Shown here piece by piece: positions 1 to 11,108 of a stretch of DNA of 64,000 nt (positions are counted from its first letter, which is position 1; every line of letters begins with the position of its first letter). The notes under the pieces are model-generated. The model saw only the letters and a program-made list of their open reading frames with translations, ran no database searches and was not told the DNA's origin. The position numbers and the translations under genes were made by a program. The DNA comes from Tanypteryx hageni (lineage: Eukaryota > Arthropoda > Insecta > Odonata > Petaluridae): assembly GCA_028673005.1 (NCBI GenBank), contig CM054116.1, positions 74,798,838-74,862,837 of the forward strand. The letters run 5' to 3'.

Positions 1-3000
1 GATAAGATATCCTATCTGAAACAGGAGACTGGACACCCTTTCTCAATTATTATTTGTGAAGGATTTCCAAGGCGAATAAATTTCACTAATGGAATTTTCA
101 AGAAGTGTCGACAAAACTTGAGTCTGATTTACACCTCTTCCTTGTGGAAGAGGAGTCGAATATCTGCCATCAATTTGTAAAGATCTTGAGCGAATTATCG
201 CCATTTATTACTCGAAAAGTCCAAAGTTCAAATTTCAGACAAAATACCATTTCTTAGTTTAAAATTTTTTAACAGTTGGGGCATACTGCGAAAAATATCT
301 AATGCAAAATCAGGATAATTAAAAAAATAAACCAATTATTATCTGATACATCTCCTTTAAAACCATTTTTGGAAAATATATAAATAAAACAGTGAACGGA
401 CACAAACAAAAAGTTATAACACAATCAAGTTTTGAAAATGCGCTAAAAATATGAAAGGATAATTGGAAAGCGGGAGTTGTCGTTTAGTACTGATGAGTTC
501 ACCACGAATCTTTATTCAATGGAACATATGCCGAAACAACATGCTGGAAATGTATCAAAATCTGTTTAAACTGAATATTGCGTTGTGCTTGGAAACGAAA
601 AATGCAGCGATTAAATAAATTTAGCTCGGGGAATTTCGACTCGATATCTAAGCAACCTTGAACGCGCCCTTTGGGTTTACGTTTAAAAAATATCTCTGAA
701 AAACAATTCCAACAGACGCGAGTGTACCGTCCTCTCTTCCAGATAGATAAAGGCGACACTCACTCTTTTCGAAGACCAAGTTCCACGAGAGCAGTCGTGC
801 TTTTCCTCCCTTTATCACCTCCACCCTCCTCTTCCATTATCTCCTTTTTCTCCGTCTGTCTCTCCTCCTCTCGCCCTTTCCTCCTCCTCGGATCTTTCTT
901 CTCCACCTTCCTTTCCTTTCTCTTCTTTCTCACAACCATCTCTCCTCTCTCTGTTTCTCTGCACACTCCCTCCTCTACCCTTCCTGTTTCTCTCTCCCCT
1001 TCATCTTCTTCCCTTCTTTAACTCCTAAATCAAGAGTTTGTAACCTTTTCAATGTGGCGAGCACCAAGTTATTTTCTATGGCACTGTTTATCAAACGGTG
1101 GGACGCGAAGGTCGTTGAGGGGGGACGCAAAATTTCGAAAATAATTATTAAAAAACTTTTTCTCAATAATTCAATATTTAAGGTCCTTAAAAATATCCAT
1201 TAATGATTAATATAATATAAAAAGGAATATTAAGTAAATATCCATTTCTTGAAAAATATGAGGTTTTGTTTTTATCATGATGGGACCAGGGTTTTTTTAT
1301 AAAATGGTTGGTGGGACGCTATATGCGAAAAATTTACAGCTGCTTTTCTAGAGCAGCCAGCGAGCACCACTAGAGTTCTGTAAAGAATAATAATGATCGT
1401 AAATAAAATCAAACCAACGTCAAAGTTATTAAAATATCCTTTCGTGCGTTTAGAAAGAAAAAATCGAGCAGAATAAATTACTTAAAAAATTAACAAAAAT
1501 GGCATATATAATATATATACATACACCACATATATGTAATACCACAAAGTAAAGGCCAATAAAGTGAAATTGTGATTAAATTACTGTTGCTAGGAAAGGC
1601 GATTTTAAGCACCGTTGGAGAGCACGGTAAGACAGCCAATGAGCGCGGCGGTGCTCGCGAGCACGAGGATGCGAACCTCTGTCCTCAACTAACTTCTCGT
1701 CCTTATAGCTATCTTGTTCCTTCAACCTCCCCTCTCCTCCTTCCCCTTTCACTTCCCCTCGCATCTCTCCCATTTCTTCTTCTTCCATTTCTCTTTCTCC
1801 CTCCTTTTATTCTTTCTCTCGTTTCCCTTTTGCTCCGTTGGGCTTTGGACTCGCCTTTCTCTTCCTCTATGGGCGGCATACTGTAACTCGCATCCGATTT
1901 CTTCCGCAATACTTTTTTTGTACTTTTTCTCCTAAAACACGAATAAATATCGTGGTGGAGTGTTTTAAATAAAACTTTCGGACTAAAATAAAAATCCGAA
2001 TCGCGTTAATGCGTCTGGATTCTTTTTCTTTTTAACAGCCTCTGGTGCGTGCTTTATGGCAGGCGAGGCTGAAAAAAGGCGCAGTATATTAAAAAAGGAA
2101 GTATAATGAATGGGAGGAGGGCAGAAGGGGCGTGCCCGCGCGTAACGCGTACATGATCGCATACCTCTCACTTTTCGAAAGTTTATTTTAAATTGGAGGA
2201 CGCCTTTTGACGTTTTTCATTATTACTTCGATTTTCTCTTAGAGAAATTATTGGGGACGTAAATTTCTCCTCCAAAGGATACGCCGTAAATTCAACGGGC
2301 GTGCAGATAAAAAAGCTGAAACACGAAATCTATTTTTTCTTCGGCATTCGAAACGTCGATTCCAATTCAATTGAAACGCTTTATATGCATCGTATTTTTT
2401 GTGGACAAATAAACGTTTATTGGATATGATTTTCCAGCCCCGATACTTTTGTCCCTTCAAAATAAAAAATACAATGACTTTTCCCTCTTTAAAAATGTGT
2501 TTGAGGGGAAAAACGATCAACAAGAATGTATAGAAATGCGTGATTGTAGCAGCATTTATCCAACAGTAAAAATTGAAAGCATACGAGTATAATGAGAGAA
2601 ATAAAACTATACTCTCTGGAGGTTGTTTTCTCACATTTATTTGTTCTTCCTTTCTAAAATTAGTCTTTATTTCGAAGCTGTGTTATTTGGGCCGATGTTT
2701 AAACATTACTCTCGGTAGCACTAAACGTTTTATCGTTAAAATAAGCGAGTAAGATGCATTTGCACGCATTGATGTACCTTCGACGCCGTATAAAATACTA
2801 TCTAGGAATAAGATCCGAACTTGTCACTTTTTAAGATAATTTAGTGGTATCTCCGCCAATCGTTGCGTTGAAGGTATCACGTATAGTAGCCATTCTATTG
2901 AAGAAATATTATTTTATGCGTCAATTATACATACGAACGACCAACAGTGGGCACCCAACCACTCGCTATTATCGCAAAAATCATCTGTATAATTTATTTA

Positions 3001-3765
3001 CCATGTATCTTGACTTTATGAAAGCTTTTTTTTTCAAATCTTTATGACTATAAATAAATAATATACAATGAAACGCTTAGCCGCTGGCATAAATTGTAAA
3101 ACCATTTTTAAAATAGAAAATCAGTCAATATAAAATGCTCGACTGTGCGAAGAATACTTCAATATCGTGAGAATATATTGGTATATATTAGTTATTATAA
3201 CGACCTCATTAGTCCTGTAAATTTATAGTAACGGTGTTTTACCATATGTATCTCCTAAAATCATTGGATGGTCCAAGTTGCTCATATAATAAAATTTATA
3301 CAATCCATAAGCTGGCATTGATAGTATGTTTTGAAAGCAGCAAAGGCACTAATTATCATTTTCGTAATAACGTAAAATTATCTTCATATTATTTTAAAAC
3401 AAATCCATTGTTTCCATCGTCAAAACTAAGATATAAATATTTATAAGATGTTAACAGGGAGTATTTTTCTTTTGCTTAAATGTTTATTCCAGACCTTTGA
3501 ACAAACGAATAATCAAAATCGCATAGCCTGCAAAACGAATAAATAATAGCTATATTTCATATCCACCCTCCAGAAGTCACCCTCTGTGAGCACTCCTAAT
3601 TTCGCTATCTGATAAACCTGTATGTATCCTCCATCTATTTTTGATAATATTCGAGAAAAAGGGACGGAAAGGAATGCGATTCGTCCGAAAAAAATAAACA
3701 AATACGACTGTCCTTTTGAAACTGTCCGTTATTCATCCCCCGCTACTTTTTGTACCCACCCGCAG
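1..3765. other. Gene-free DNA upstream of the first peroxiredoxin exon, probably intronic
   Basis: No coding exon is recognisable here. If the peroxiredoxin gene has its usual exon order, this is part of the intron before the exon at 3766, because no exon carrying the peroxidatic-cysteine motif is visible. It holds two pyrimidine-rich tracts, about 786-1018 and 1695-1858. These create open frames on both strands that read as Ser/Pro/Leu-rich one way and Arg/Lys/Glu-rich the other, which is typical of low complexity and not of genes. A short hairpin, CCTCTTCC with GGAAGAGG, lies near 134-153. The rest is AT-rich. Confidence 0.6.
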
Positions 3766-3983
3766 GACATCAAGTCATACTGCCTGGACATAAAAGGGGA
3801 CTTCCCATACCCCATCATATCCGACGAGAAGAGGGAGCTGGCCGTGAAACTCGACATGCTGGACGAGGAGCAGAAGGACGACGTCGAGGCTGGCCTCACG
3901 GTCAGGGCCCTCTACATCATCGGACCGGACAAAAAGCTCAAGCTGTCGATGCAGTACCCGTTTTCCACGGGGAGGAATGTCGA
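3766..3983 (+). CDS. Prdx6: Peroxiredoxin-6 (1-Cys peroxiredoxin), internal coding exon
   Basis: The exon encodes about 72 residues from DIKSYCLD through GPDKKLKL to GRNV, the central part of a 1-Cys peroxiredoxin of the Prdx6 family. These are cytosolic thiol peroxidases that reduce H2O2 and lipid hydroperoxides. Recognisable blocks are FPYPIISDEKREL, the GPDKKLKLS strand and the YPFSTGRN segment, which in this family precedes the C-terminal dimerisation domain. A pyrimidine-rich acceptor ending CCCGCAG precedes GAC at 3766. The donor is GTGAGTA at 3984. The exon is 218 nt and ends in phase 2; its last two bases, GA, join C of the next exon to make Asp. The conserved N-terminal half with the catalytic PVCTTE motif is not in the window. 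Codon use is more GC-rich than the surroundings, as expected for a real exon. Confidence 0.93.
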
Positions 3984-4374
3984 GTGAGTACATGCGTTGT
4001 GCGCGCGGCGGGAGGCCCACTCCACAAGCGCGTGGGATATCATCGCAGAATGGGCTCTTTGTGATTTGCATTTGTGGAGAGCTTTGGAAAGCGCTTTCCG
4101 TTGCGACCACGAGTGGAAGCGCTTCTCGGAAAAATATTCCGCTCGAGATGTTTTCAAAAGGAGGAAAAAAGGACACCGCTAGAAAAATCTCGCGAAAATG
4201 CTTACGCCGAAAGACATTTTTGTTTTACGGATCGAGTTAAACCTGGTTCAAATTACGGGCAATCGTTTATGATACTTTTTTTTAGAGAAAAGGCGCTGAT
4301 CTAGCGTCCAACATGTTTTAAATCAAGCCTCCTAAATAGAATTTTATTCTAATTTTGCGGTAAAATCGCCAATT
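3984..4374. other. Start of the long peroxiredoxin intron
   Basis: This intron sequence follows the strong donor at 3984. It is moderately GC-rich at first, then AT-rich. Several overlapping open frames occur at 3977-4300, but they only extend from the exon and show no recognisable protein. I see no other element before the foldback repeat that begins near 4375. Confidence 0.6.
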
Positions 4375-4580
4375 CGAGAATAAGCGCTTCAATATCAACC
4401 GAATGAAAAATTATTTATGCAACGTACCTCCAATAGTCATAAAAAGGTTATGTTGGATTCTATAACCTTGTTATAGCTATTGGAGATATCTAAGATAAGT
4501 ACTTCGTGTTTTTGATATTTAAATGATTATTCTTGAATTTGTTTCCAGCCATAAGACGAGCTCGATAATTCTCCAGTAAA
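4375..4580 (+). repeat. Foldback repeat, family A, copy 1 (both arms)
   Basis: An imperfect inverted repeat. The left arm (about 4375-4440) is the reverse complement of the right arm (about 4475-4546); both contain CTATTGGAG, a GTAC segment and a TTATTC segment. The right arm continues into CCATAAGACGAGCTCG near 4550-4566, which marks this family. The same right-arm block recurs at 9656, 10446 and 10682, and in reverse near 14113. The region lies in the first long intron of the peroxiredoxin gene. It may be a MITE with long terminal inverted repeats or part of a Penelope-like element; see the copy at 10446-10796. Confidence 0.7.
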
Positions 4581-6325
4581 CTTCACTAAGGCATAACGAC
4601 TATGTGCATTCTCTGGGGCGATTTTATTGTTATGCAAATGTTTAACAAAAGCAGTATGATAGCAAACATAGAGCTTACTGTGAAAATCTCTGCGCCATAT
4701 GCATTTTATTAACAGTCATAAATTTTCAAAAGATTATAACAATTAATAATAACTTTGCCGCAGTTATCGAATTTTCTGTGTGCGAATCCGAATTTTACGT
4801 CTAGTTGAAGGCTTAAAATCCTAAAAAATATCCTTACAAAAAATCTGACGGATTTAAAATACAATGAATTATGGGCAAGGATGAATCGACGTGTTCCTTG
4901 CTTTTGATTTACAGCCCATTTATGAGTTTCTCGAATTACGCAACTGACCTCGAAATAACCTTTATAGTACGGCTTATTAATCAAGAGGCTCATTATCCAC
5001 GATCCCATCTCGTCGTAAATGAATCTCGTTTTGCGTAATTATCATTGCTTCCTAGGCACATTTGTATCACTTCCATTAATGTAAGTGTCCATTAAGAACC
5101 CTCATTCACTCGGCAAATATGTGAGCGGGCTGAAGATGCAGCGCCACATCGTGCTTAACGCAGTGTATTTAACTTTCTCCCTTCCTCGATAAAGTTTCAT
5201 AATTACAGAAAATCTCATCGCGAGTGACAAGTTTATGTTATCTTTATTAATTTTTTCGTTTAGCCAACCGCAAAAAAAAACGGCTCCATGTCATTTAACC
5301 GGACAGGCATCCGAGCTGCAAATAGAATATTTTTTAAGAGGTTTTTTTTTATCCTCAAGAGTCGGCGCAGCTGTTTCAAGTGTCCTCACATTGTGTGGAT
5401 ATCAGTCTCGTTCCATCCTGCCCGTCGGCAAGAAAAATGCCTCATAAATAGTCGCGAGAAAGGATGCGCCTTCTTAGTTTTTTCCTCGAGCGCTGTATAA
5501 TTGCACGCGGTAAAAACAAGCATATTTCAGTGACCAATGATCCACTACGCTTAACGAAGCCAAGATACACGAAGCATAAATTAATATAAAACATCCGTCA
5601 GTGAATTACGGAATGAGTGATTTTTATCTGATGCTTTGAATATTATCAATAAATCGTAATAAAAGAATGCGATTTTTATGTTTCGATGAAACTCTTTTAA
5701 GTAGCTAAAAGGAGGTTTTTTACCGCTAGCTTGTAACAATAGGTTAATAGTTCTCATTTTCTTGGAGCTTTGTGCTTCTATAAAGGAAGAAAATAAACTA
5801 CTCTCAGATAATAAGGGATTAAAATTCGGTCGTTGGTATGATCGTTTGCGTTTTTAATCGCCGTTTAACTCTCTCAAATACGACTGCAAACGATTTAAAC
5901 GGTATTTATATGATTCCATGTTTTAAAATTTTTGCTATGCTAATTCTATCGGAAATATTAAAAACACTATGAAACGAACTACTTTTTCTGTGGAAAACAA
6001 ATTCTGCTTCAAAATGTTACAAATTTTTACACAATATATATACTTTTGTGACGTTATTATAAAGTGATGGTAAATTTTAAATTAATTTTTGTCGCAAAAC
6101 AGTTTCTTGAAAGAGTAAACGGTCGAGAAAAATTAATCAACGGAAAATAAAATAGGAAAACTGATGCCTTGATTTCTAATTTAAAGTTACAGTGTCACAG
6201 ACAGTTAGTTCTTAAACAAGAAGAGAAATGGCTCGTAATAAATGTCCATCAATTGATGAGCTATAATTTGCAACATGTTAATAGTATATTTTTAATAAAA
6301 TTAATATTCCATAAATCAACGATAA
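4581..6325. other. Intronic AT-rich DNA, no feature seen
   Basis: This stretch lies inside the long peroxiredoxin intron. I see no coding potential that resembles a known protein, no RNA gene and no recognisable element ends. The open frames near 4709-5008 and 5235-5500 have no recognisable motifs. Confidence 0.55.
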
Positions 6326-6705
6326 ACAAGAGGATTCAAACGGATCTTATGATGCCTACTTTCCATTTCATCATTTATCTAATACTTTTATTGGCTTTAA
6401 TATCTTTAAAATCACCCCGGATATGTCCCGTTATGTGTTCCCAAATTTCATAATTTAGCGTTATAAAATATTACAAATACATTCGAACGAATATTAAATT
6501 GATCACCCGTATTTGTGCGGCAAAAATAACGCGTGTATCGTATGTATTAGACTATACTGAATCCGAGTCCAACAATAGTTGATGCTATGGCAACACTCTC
6601 GTAATGAGTGATAAAAACGCCAGTATTTACGCAAAATTATAAGAAATACAATCGATAAGCAAAATTCTACGATAAAAATTAAAATATTCATTACTTTCCT
6701 CGGAG
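6326..6705 (+). repeat. Interspersed repeat family B, copy without hAT insertion
   Basis: This segment is clearly similar to the two flanks of the hAT element at 47683-50374. Shared stretches include GATGCCTACTTTCCA, TTATAAAATATTACAAATAC, AAAAATAACGCGTG, AGACTATAC, ATCCGAGTCCAACAAT and CACTCTCGTAATGAGTGA. At the position where the 47-kb copy carries the transposon, this copy reads straight through TATTAGACTATAC, so it is a paralogous empty site. Similarity fades near 6326 on the left and 6705 on the right. The class of the repeat is unknown; I could not find terminal repeats or a tail. Confidence 0.75.
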
Positions 6706-9553
6706 AATAGTACAAAACTCGTTCAGATATTACAATACTAACAATAAGATATTTTCATGACAAGAGAAAATTACCCTGTACGATGGATTTCAGGTTTCCC
6801 ATGTAAATCGAATGGGAAGGATAGTTAATTAATATTTATTTTTTTATTGTATAATCAATTGCTTCAATTATTGCTTATTTTAGGATTGAACCATAAAAAG
6901 AAAAAAGCTAAATCATAATAGAATATGTATTAAGAAACAACTCTTACATCACATACAAATAAGACGCAGGTGTTAAAAATCTGAAGTGATAATATGCTCA
7001 CAAACTGTTCGATTACGCCTTCTTACATTCATAGAATTAAATCATTTTATTTATTAATGCACTCCGCAAAATTTATGAATATGAGAGAATACGCATTCAC
7101 TTCAAAGAGTGCGAAGTTCTATGAAGCACTTTTTTTTCTTCTTATTCTTATCGAATTTTTGGATTCTTTCAAAAATTATGCCATCAGAACAAATGTTTTC
7201 TGTTATTTTCGTCGCGTGGACGACCAAGTTCCGAATTTCTAAACTGATTCCAACCTATTTAAAATGCATCTTTTTAACAGTATTATTTGAAAACGGGATG
7301 CGCGTATTAAGATATCGAAATATACTTATAAAGGCTATCTGCATAAAAAGAATTGATGAAAGACCAGTTTTTCTAACATGTGGGGTTACAGAGATTTCGA
7401 ATTTTGAATAGATATTAATGTATCGCCATCGGTGTAATGTAAAATTCGCACAAACATAATTAGTATGTCTTAATTTTTTTAATTCAGGAGAAAACCTTGA
7501 TAAATTTCAAATTTTCGAAAAAATGTCCGTTAGATAAAAATAATATATCGCCTCAGGGCAGCCAACTTCATTCTGGATATATAAAAAAAGCTTTCGTCAA
7601 ACCGTAGAAGTCAATATTTTAAAACTGCCTAAGCTAAATACCGGAATTTTCTCACTGCACAAACGGAATATATCGGACGAATACAACAATGATTCATTCC
7701 AAAGAAATCAGATTACACGCACAAAAACTTTATTGCCTTAAAGAAAATGAACCATTTCGTGGGTAGCGCTCTTTCACATGCGACGCAGCCGTGAGTCCCT
7801 CGACGACCGTGTTCTCGACATCTCAACTCGGAGTAACTTATACAACTGCTTGCGTTTCCATTAATAAATTGTCGTGGATAGGGCCTCGCGTAAATTTCAC
7901 CTTCCAAGGCGCATCTCAACTGTTCGCGGCACAACGTATTTTTTTTTTAATTCAAATTTTACAATTCCGTCCAAGTAGCGCGACATCAAGAAACGTCTCC
8001 ATTCGCCATTTCCTTAACTCTTTTTACTTTCGCATACTCGAAATTGAGACGCAATAATAATTCGCGAAACGGCAAATATAGTCTCTGGGATGTTTTTCGC
8101 AGAGAAACTCTGGCATTGATTTAACAGCCCTGCCATTCCTCTCGGCCCGCTTTTATATACCGAGTGTGCGGCGCGAGGACAGTTATCAGATAACGATTCC
8201 CGCAGCTGCCGCAGAGACGGCTAGGGCGCTGGTGAGGCGGAGAATAATATCTGGGATGAAATGGAATCCCGACGTAGGGTGGCAAACATCCAAAAGACCC
8301 CTCCTTATTGCGGAGTATGGCTTTTTCTGTCCCATTTTTACGTGACGTAGAGACGTTTTTTTTTAATTGGACGGTTGGGAGTTTAATGAAAACTTTCCTC
8401 TGTGGATAATTGAATATGATTTTTTTGGCGCAGTATTATTTATCTCGACAATTTTAAACCGGAAACAGGGTCTGGATGCAGGCCATATAGTAAGTTTAAG
8501 GAAAGGCGATAGAAATATTCCGCAACATTTCGCAGCTATTGATTTTTGCGCACATCAGTCAGATTATGCTCCGGTTATCGCCACGTGGATCGACAAAGTC
8601 ATTTATGCTTCCAATATGTGTCAATATTGCAACCATTCTGAGCTCAGTCGCTTGATATGTTATGATAAAGAATAATTATTCTACGGATTTTCAATTATGG
8701 AGCTTGAATAGGCTAGTCCAACGAAATCTATTTTTTTAAAACCTTCAGTTTATTTTGAAAATTGAATGGGGATAAAAAAATTCAAATTTGCTTAAATTTA
8801 GTCATTATTAAAAACTATATTTTTGTCAGACATTCTTGATATCGAAAGGATGAGGAATGTTACAGTTGCCGAAATATTAGAGTGATTTAATTTTCTCTTC
8901 TCTTTTTCACCCTAAATACCATTAAAAATTGGATTTCATGGAGCTAAATTACGAGCCATCAATATAGCATTGCTTGCACTATCATTATTGCCTAGATAAG
9001 GGTTTATGCCATTACATTCTAGAAAATCTCTCAATCTATTATGGCAAGATTATCGATCCATGGAATAGGTACTCCCATTGCTCGGTCGAGTGGAAATCGC
9101 AATCTCGCTCAAGCACTAGCTTATTTTTTGCCGCCATTAGTGCATCCAATGAGGTGGCTCCACCAGCGAGCCCTGTGGGAACGAAGGCGCCTCCTACTAA
9201 CGTTATGTCTCTCTCTCGCCCATTTCATCTCCCTCTCTATCCGCGCTATCTGAGATTTCACACCTCGTTATCTCCGTCGCCAATTTGATTTTTTCTCATC
9301 TTCGCCAAACCACAATAAAATAACTCGCGCCGTCCAGCCATTTTGGGTTCATCGAGCTTCATCGTTTCCGATCCAGTTCTCAACGGAATCCATAATCTTA
9401 TTCCGCGTTTTTTTTATTTTGCGTCTTGCTAGCAGCGACGGAATCGCTCTTGCATTGGGAGTCCGTTTTATTTTGGTAATGAAAACACGGTTAAGATTCG
9501 TTTGATCAGTGTTGCTTCCTTACTAATCCTGGGCCCGAACATGCACTCGAGTC
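6706..9553. other. Intronic DNA with a possible TATA-containing segment near 8150
   Basis: Mostly AT-rich intron without recognisable genes. The stretch around 8130-8260 is more GC- and CpG-rich. It contains TTTTATATAC near 8151-8160, followed about 30 bases later by GGACAGTTATCAG and a GTGAGG that could act as a splice donor near 8231. This could be an internal promoter with a short first exon, but nothing downstream supports a transcript, so it is only a weak candidate. The open frame at 8367-8675 shows no recognisable domain. Confidence 0.4.
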
Positions 9554-9753
9554 CCAGAATAACCACTTAAGTATCATAAATTGAAAAATGAAGTACCTAC
9601 TTGTCTCAATTATCTCCATTAGCAATGAAAAAGGTATAACAAACCATTGGAGATGCATAAGACAAGTACTAATTCTTCAATTTTTTATATTTAAGTTCTT
9701 ATTCTGGAATTTATTTTCGCCCATAAGACAAGCTAAATGATTCTCCGCTGGAT
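9554..9753 (+). repeat. Foldback repeat, family A, copy 2 (both arms)
   Basis: The clearest foldback copy. The left arm (9554-9620) is the reverse complement of the right arm (9656-9707) with few differences: both give TTGGAGAT, GACAAGTA, TTCAATTTTT, TTAAG and TTATTCTGG when read in the same sense. The loop is about 35 nt. The right arm continues into CCCATAAGACAAGC, the family signature, and TTCTCCGCTGGA. It should form a long stem in RNA or single-stranded DNA. Confidence 0.8.
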
Positions 9754-10445
9754 ACAATGCGTTCCAAGTGAGAGTCACGAAAAATCTATTCACACATCGG
9801 CGAAAGGACTTCCGAAAATCACGTTTTTCTCGCACGCGAGCTCTTTGGATCTCTTTTTGGAAAAAATAATATTGTGTCGTCCGTGGACTTGATGACTGAA
9901 AAAAACGCCATTAAAAATTAAAAGCTATTCTCGTGAGCAGTAATTGCTCTCATTTATTTGGACGTGCGTGGAAGTTAATGGAAGTCCTCCCCCCCCCCCC
10001 CTTCCTTGGTTGTCTTATTTTTTTGTTCTCACGTCGTAAATTGCAATTCTGGTGAGGCATCGAGACAATGCGAAACGCACGCAACGGAATGGATCACTTG
10101 GCTTGAGTAAAAAGTAAGAGGCTGAGGGAATAAAGGGGAGTTTTTTACATCCAAGCAGCAATTCCAATGTTTTGGGAGCATTTAATAGTATCGAAGAACT
10201 TGAAGAACTAATTATTTTGATTGTTTTTTTTAGGAAATAAAAACACTTTGATTTTCCCTATGCTAGCTAATCCCCTGTATTTTACATATAAGTACTTAAA
10301 AACGAGTGATTTCATTAAACGTGCCATCAAAACTAAATTAAAAAACGCTAATAAATAATAATTGAAGTGACTTAAATTTTAATTTTGAACCCTTAATTCG
10401 ATATGTCCTTCAAGCTACTTCAAGAACAAGCAGTTTATTAAAACT
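9754..10445. other. Intronic DNA with a poly-C run
   Basis: No gene or element was recognised. A run of 13 C lies at 9989-10001. The remainder is AT-rich intronic sequence. Confidence 0.5.
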
Positions 10446-10796
10446 TGTTGTAGATATTGGAGATACCTAAGGCGAGTATTTATATTATTTAAATTGCTAG
10501 TTCTTGAAAAATTTTCAGCCATAAGACTAGCTTGACTGTTCCCTGTTGAATTAATTATGACTATCCAGCCTAATGAACTCAACAAATTTCACCGACTTCA
10601 TACCAAAATCAACAACATAGGAGCAGAAACAAAATTCCTTAAAAAATGCAAAAAACACAACATTTACCCTAAATTCATGACATTTATAACCTTGTTGTGG
10701 CTATTGGAGATACCTAAGGCAAGTACATTTTTTTTAATTGCTTGTTGTTGGATCTTTTCAGCCATAAGACGAGCTCGATTGTTCCCTGTTGACATA
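10446..10796 (+). mobile_element. Two direct family-A units flanking a short ORF fragment; possible Penelope-like element remnant
   Basis: Two direct copies of the family-A block lie at about 10446-10556 and 10682-10796. Both run from TATTGGAGATACCTAAGG to GCCATAAGACNAGCT and TGTTCCCTGTTGA. Between them, from 10557, an open frame starts MTIQPNELNKFHRLH and contains a segment ending FLKKCKKHNIYPKF. That pattern resembles the region just before the reverse transcriptase in arthropod Penelope-like elements, from my memory of the family. Penelope elements have tandem or inverted pseudo-LTRs, which would also account for the inverted-arm copies at 4375 and 9554. No reverse transcriptase or GIY-YIG domain is present, so the assignment is tentative. 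Each unit also has GTA..T to TTTTCAG boundaries that could be a tiny intron (10476-10518 in the first). Confidence 0.45.
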
Positions 10797-10865
10797 AAGC
10801 CACTGATTATTCAGAGTTTACAGAGAAAGTTGCATACAATGATACTGAAAAAGTCACTGTCTAGG

Positions 10866-11108
10866 CAGTGACGTATCCTGGATGCAGTGGGTCCGAGTGC
10901 AAGGGTAACGCCAGATCCCTTCTTACAACCTTACACATTCCCACAATACATTATAATATACATATAATAACAATGACACAAATGCTGGTCCTTTGAGCAC
11001 GCGCACCACATGACGAAAGAGTACAAAATTAGTAACTACCCGCGGACTTCTTGTATTCGTGGGCCCGTGTTTACTGCACACTCTGCTCATATGGAGGTTA
11101 CGTCCCTG
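10866..11108. mobile_element. Candidate non-autonomous TIR element (hAT-like)
   Basis: The left end reads CAGTGACGTATCCTGGATG. The reverse complement of the right end reads CAGGGACGTAACCTCC, so about 11 of the first 13 bases match. The adjacent 8-mers, TGTCTAGG on the left and CATCTCGG on the right, match at 5 of 8 positions, which would fit an old target duplication. The 243-bp interior has no coding capacity. The GACGTA-CC start is like a common type of insect non-autonomous hAT, but class assignment from ends alone is uncertain. Confidence 0.45.

Noticed and set aside
671..1166. Overlapping open frames on both strands
   Set aside because: They translate a pyrimidine-rich tract into Ser/Pro/Leu- or Arg/Lys/Glu-rich sequence with no domain; low complexity explains them.
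8367..8675. 102-residue frame downstream of a TATA-like sequence
   Set aside because: No domain and no splice or start context; AT-rich intronic DNA could give this by chance.
9554..9753. Long hairpin as a microRNA precursor
   Set aside because: The fold is an inverted repeat of a dispersed family with several copies in the same intron; a mobile-element origin is simpler.
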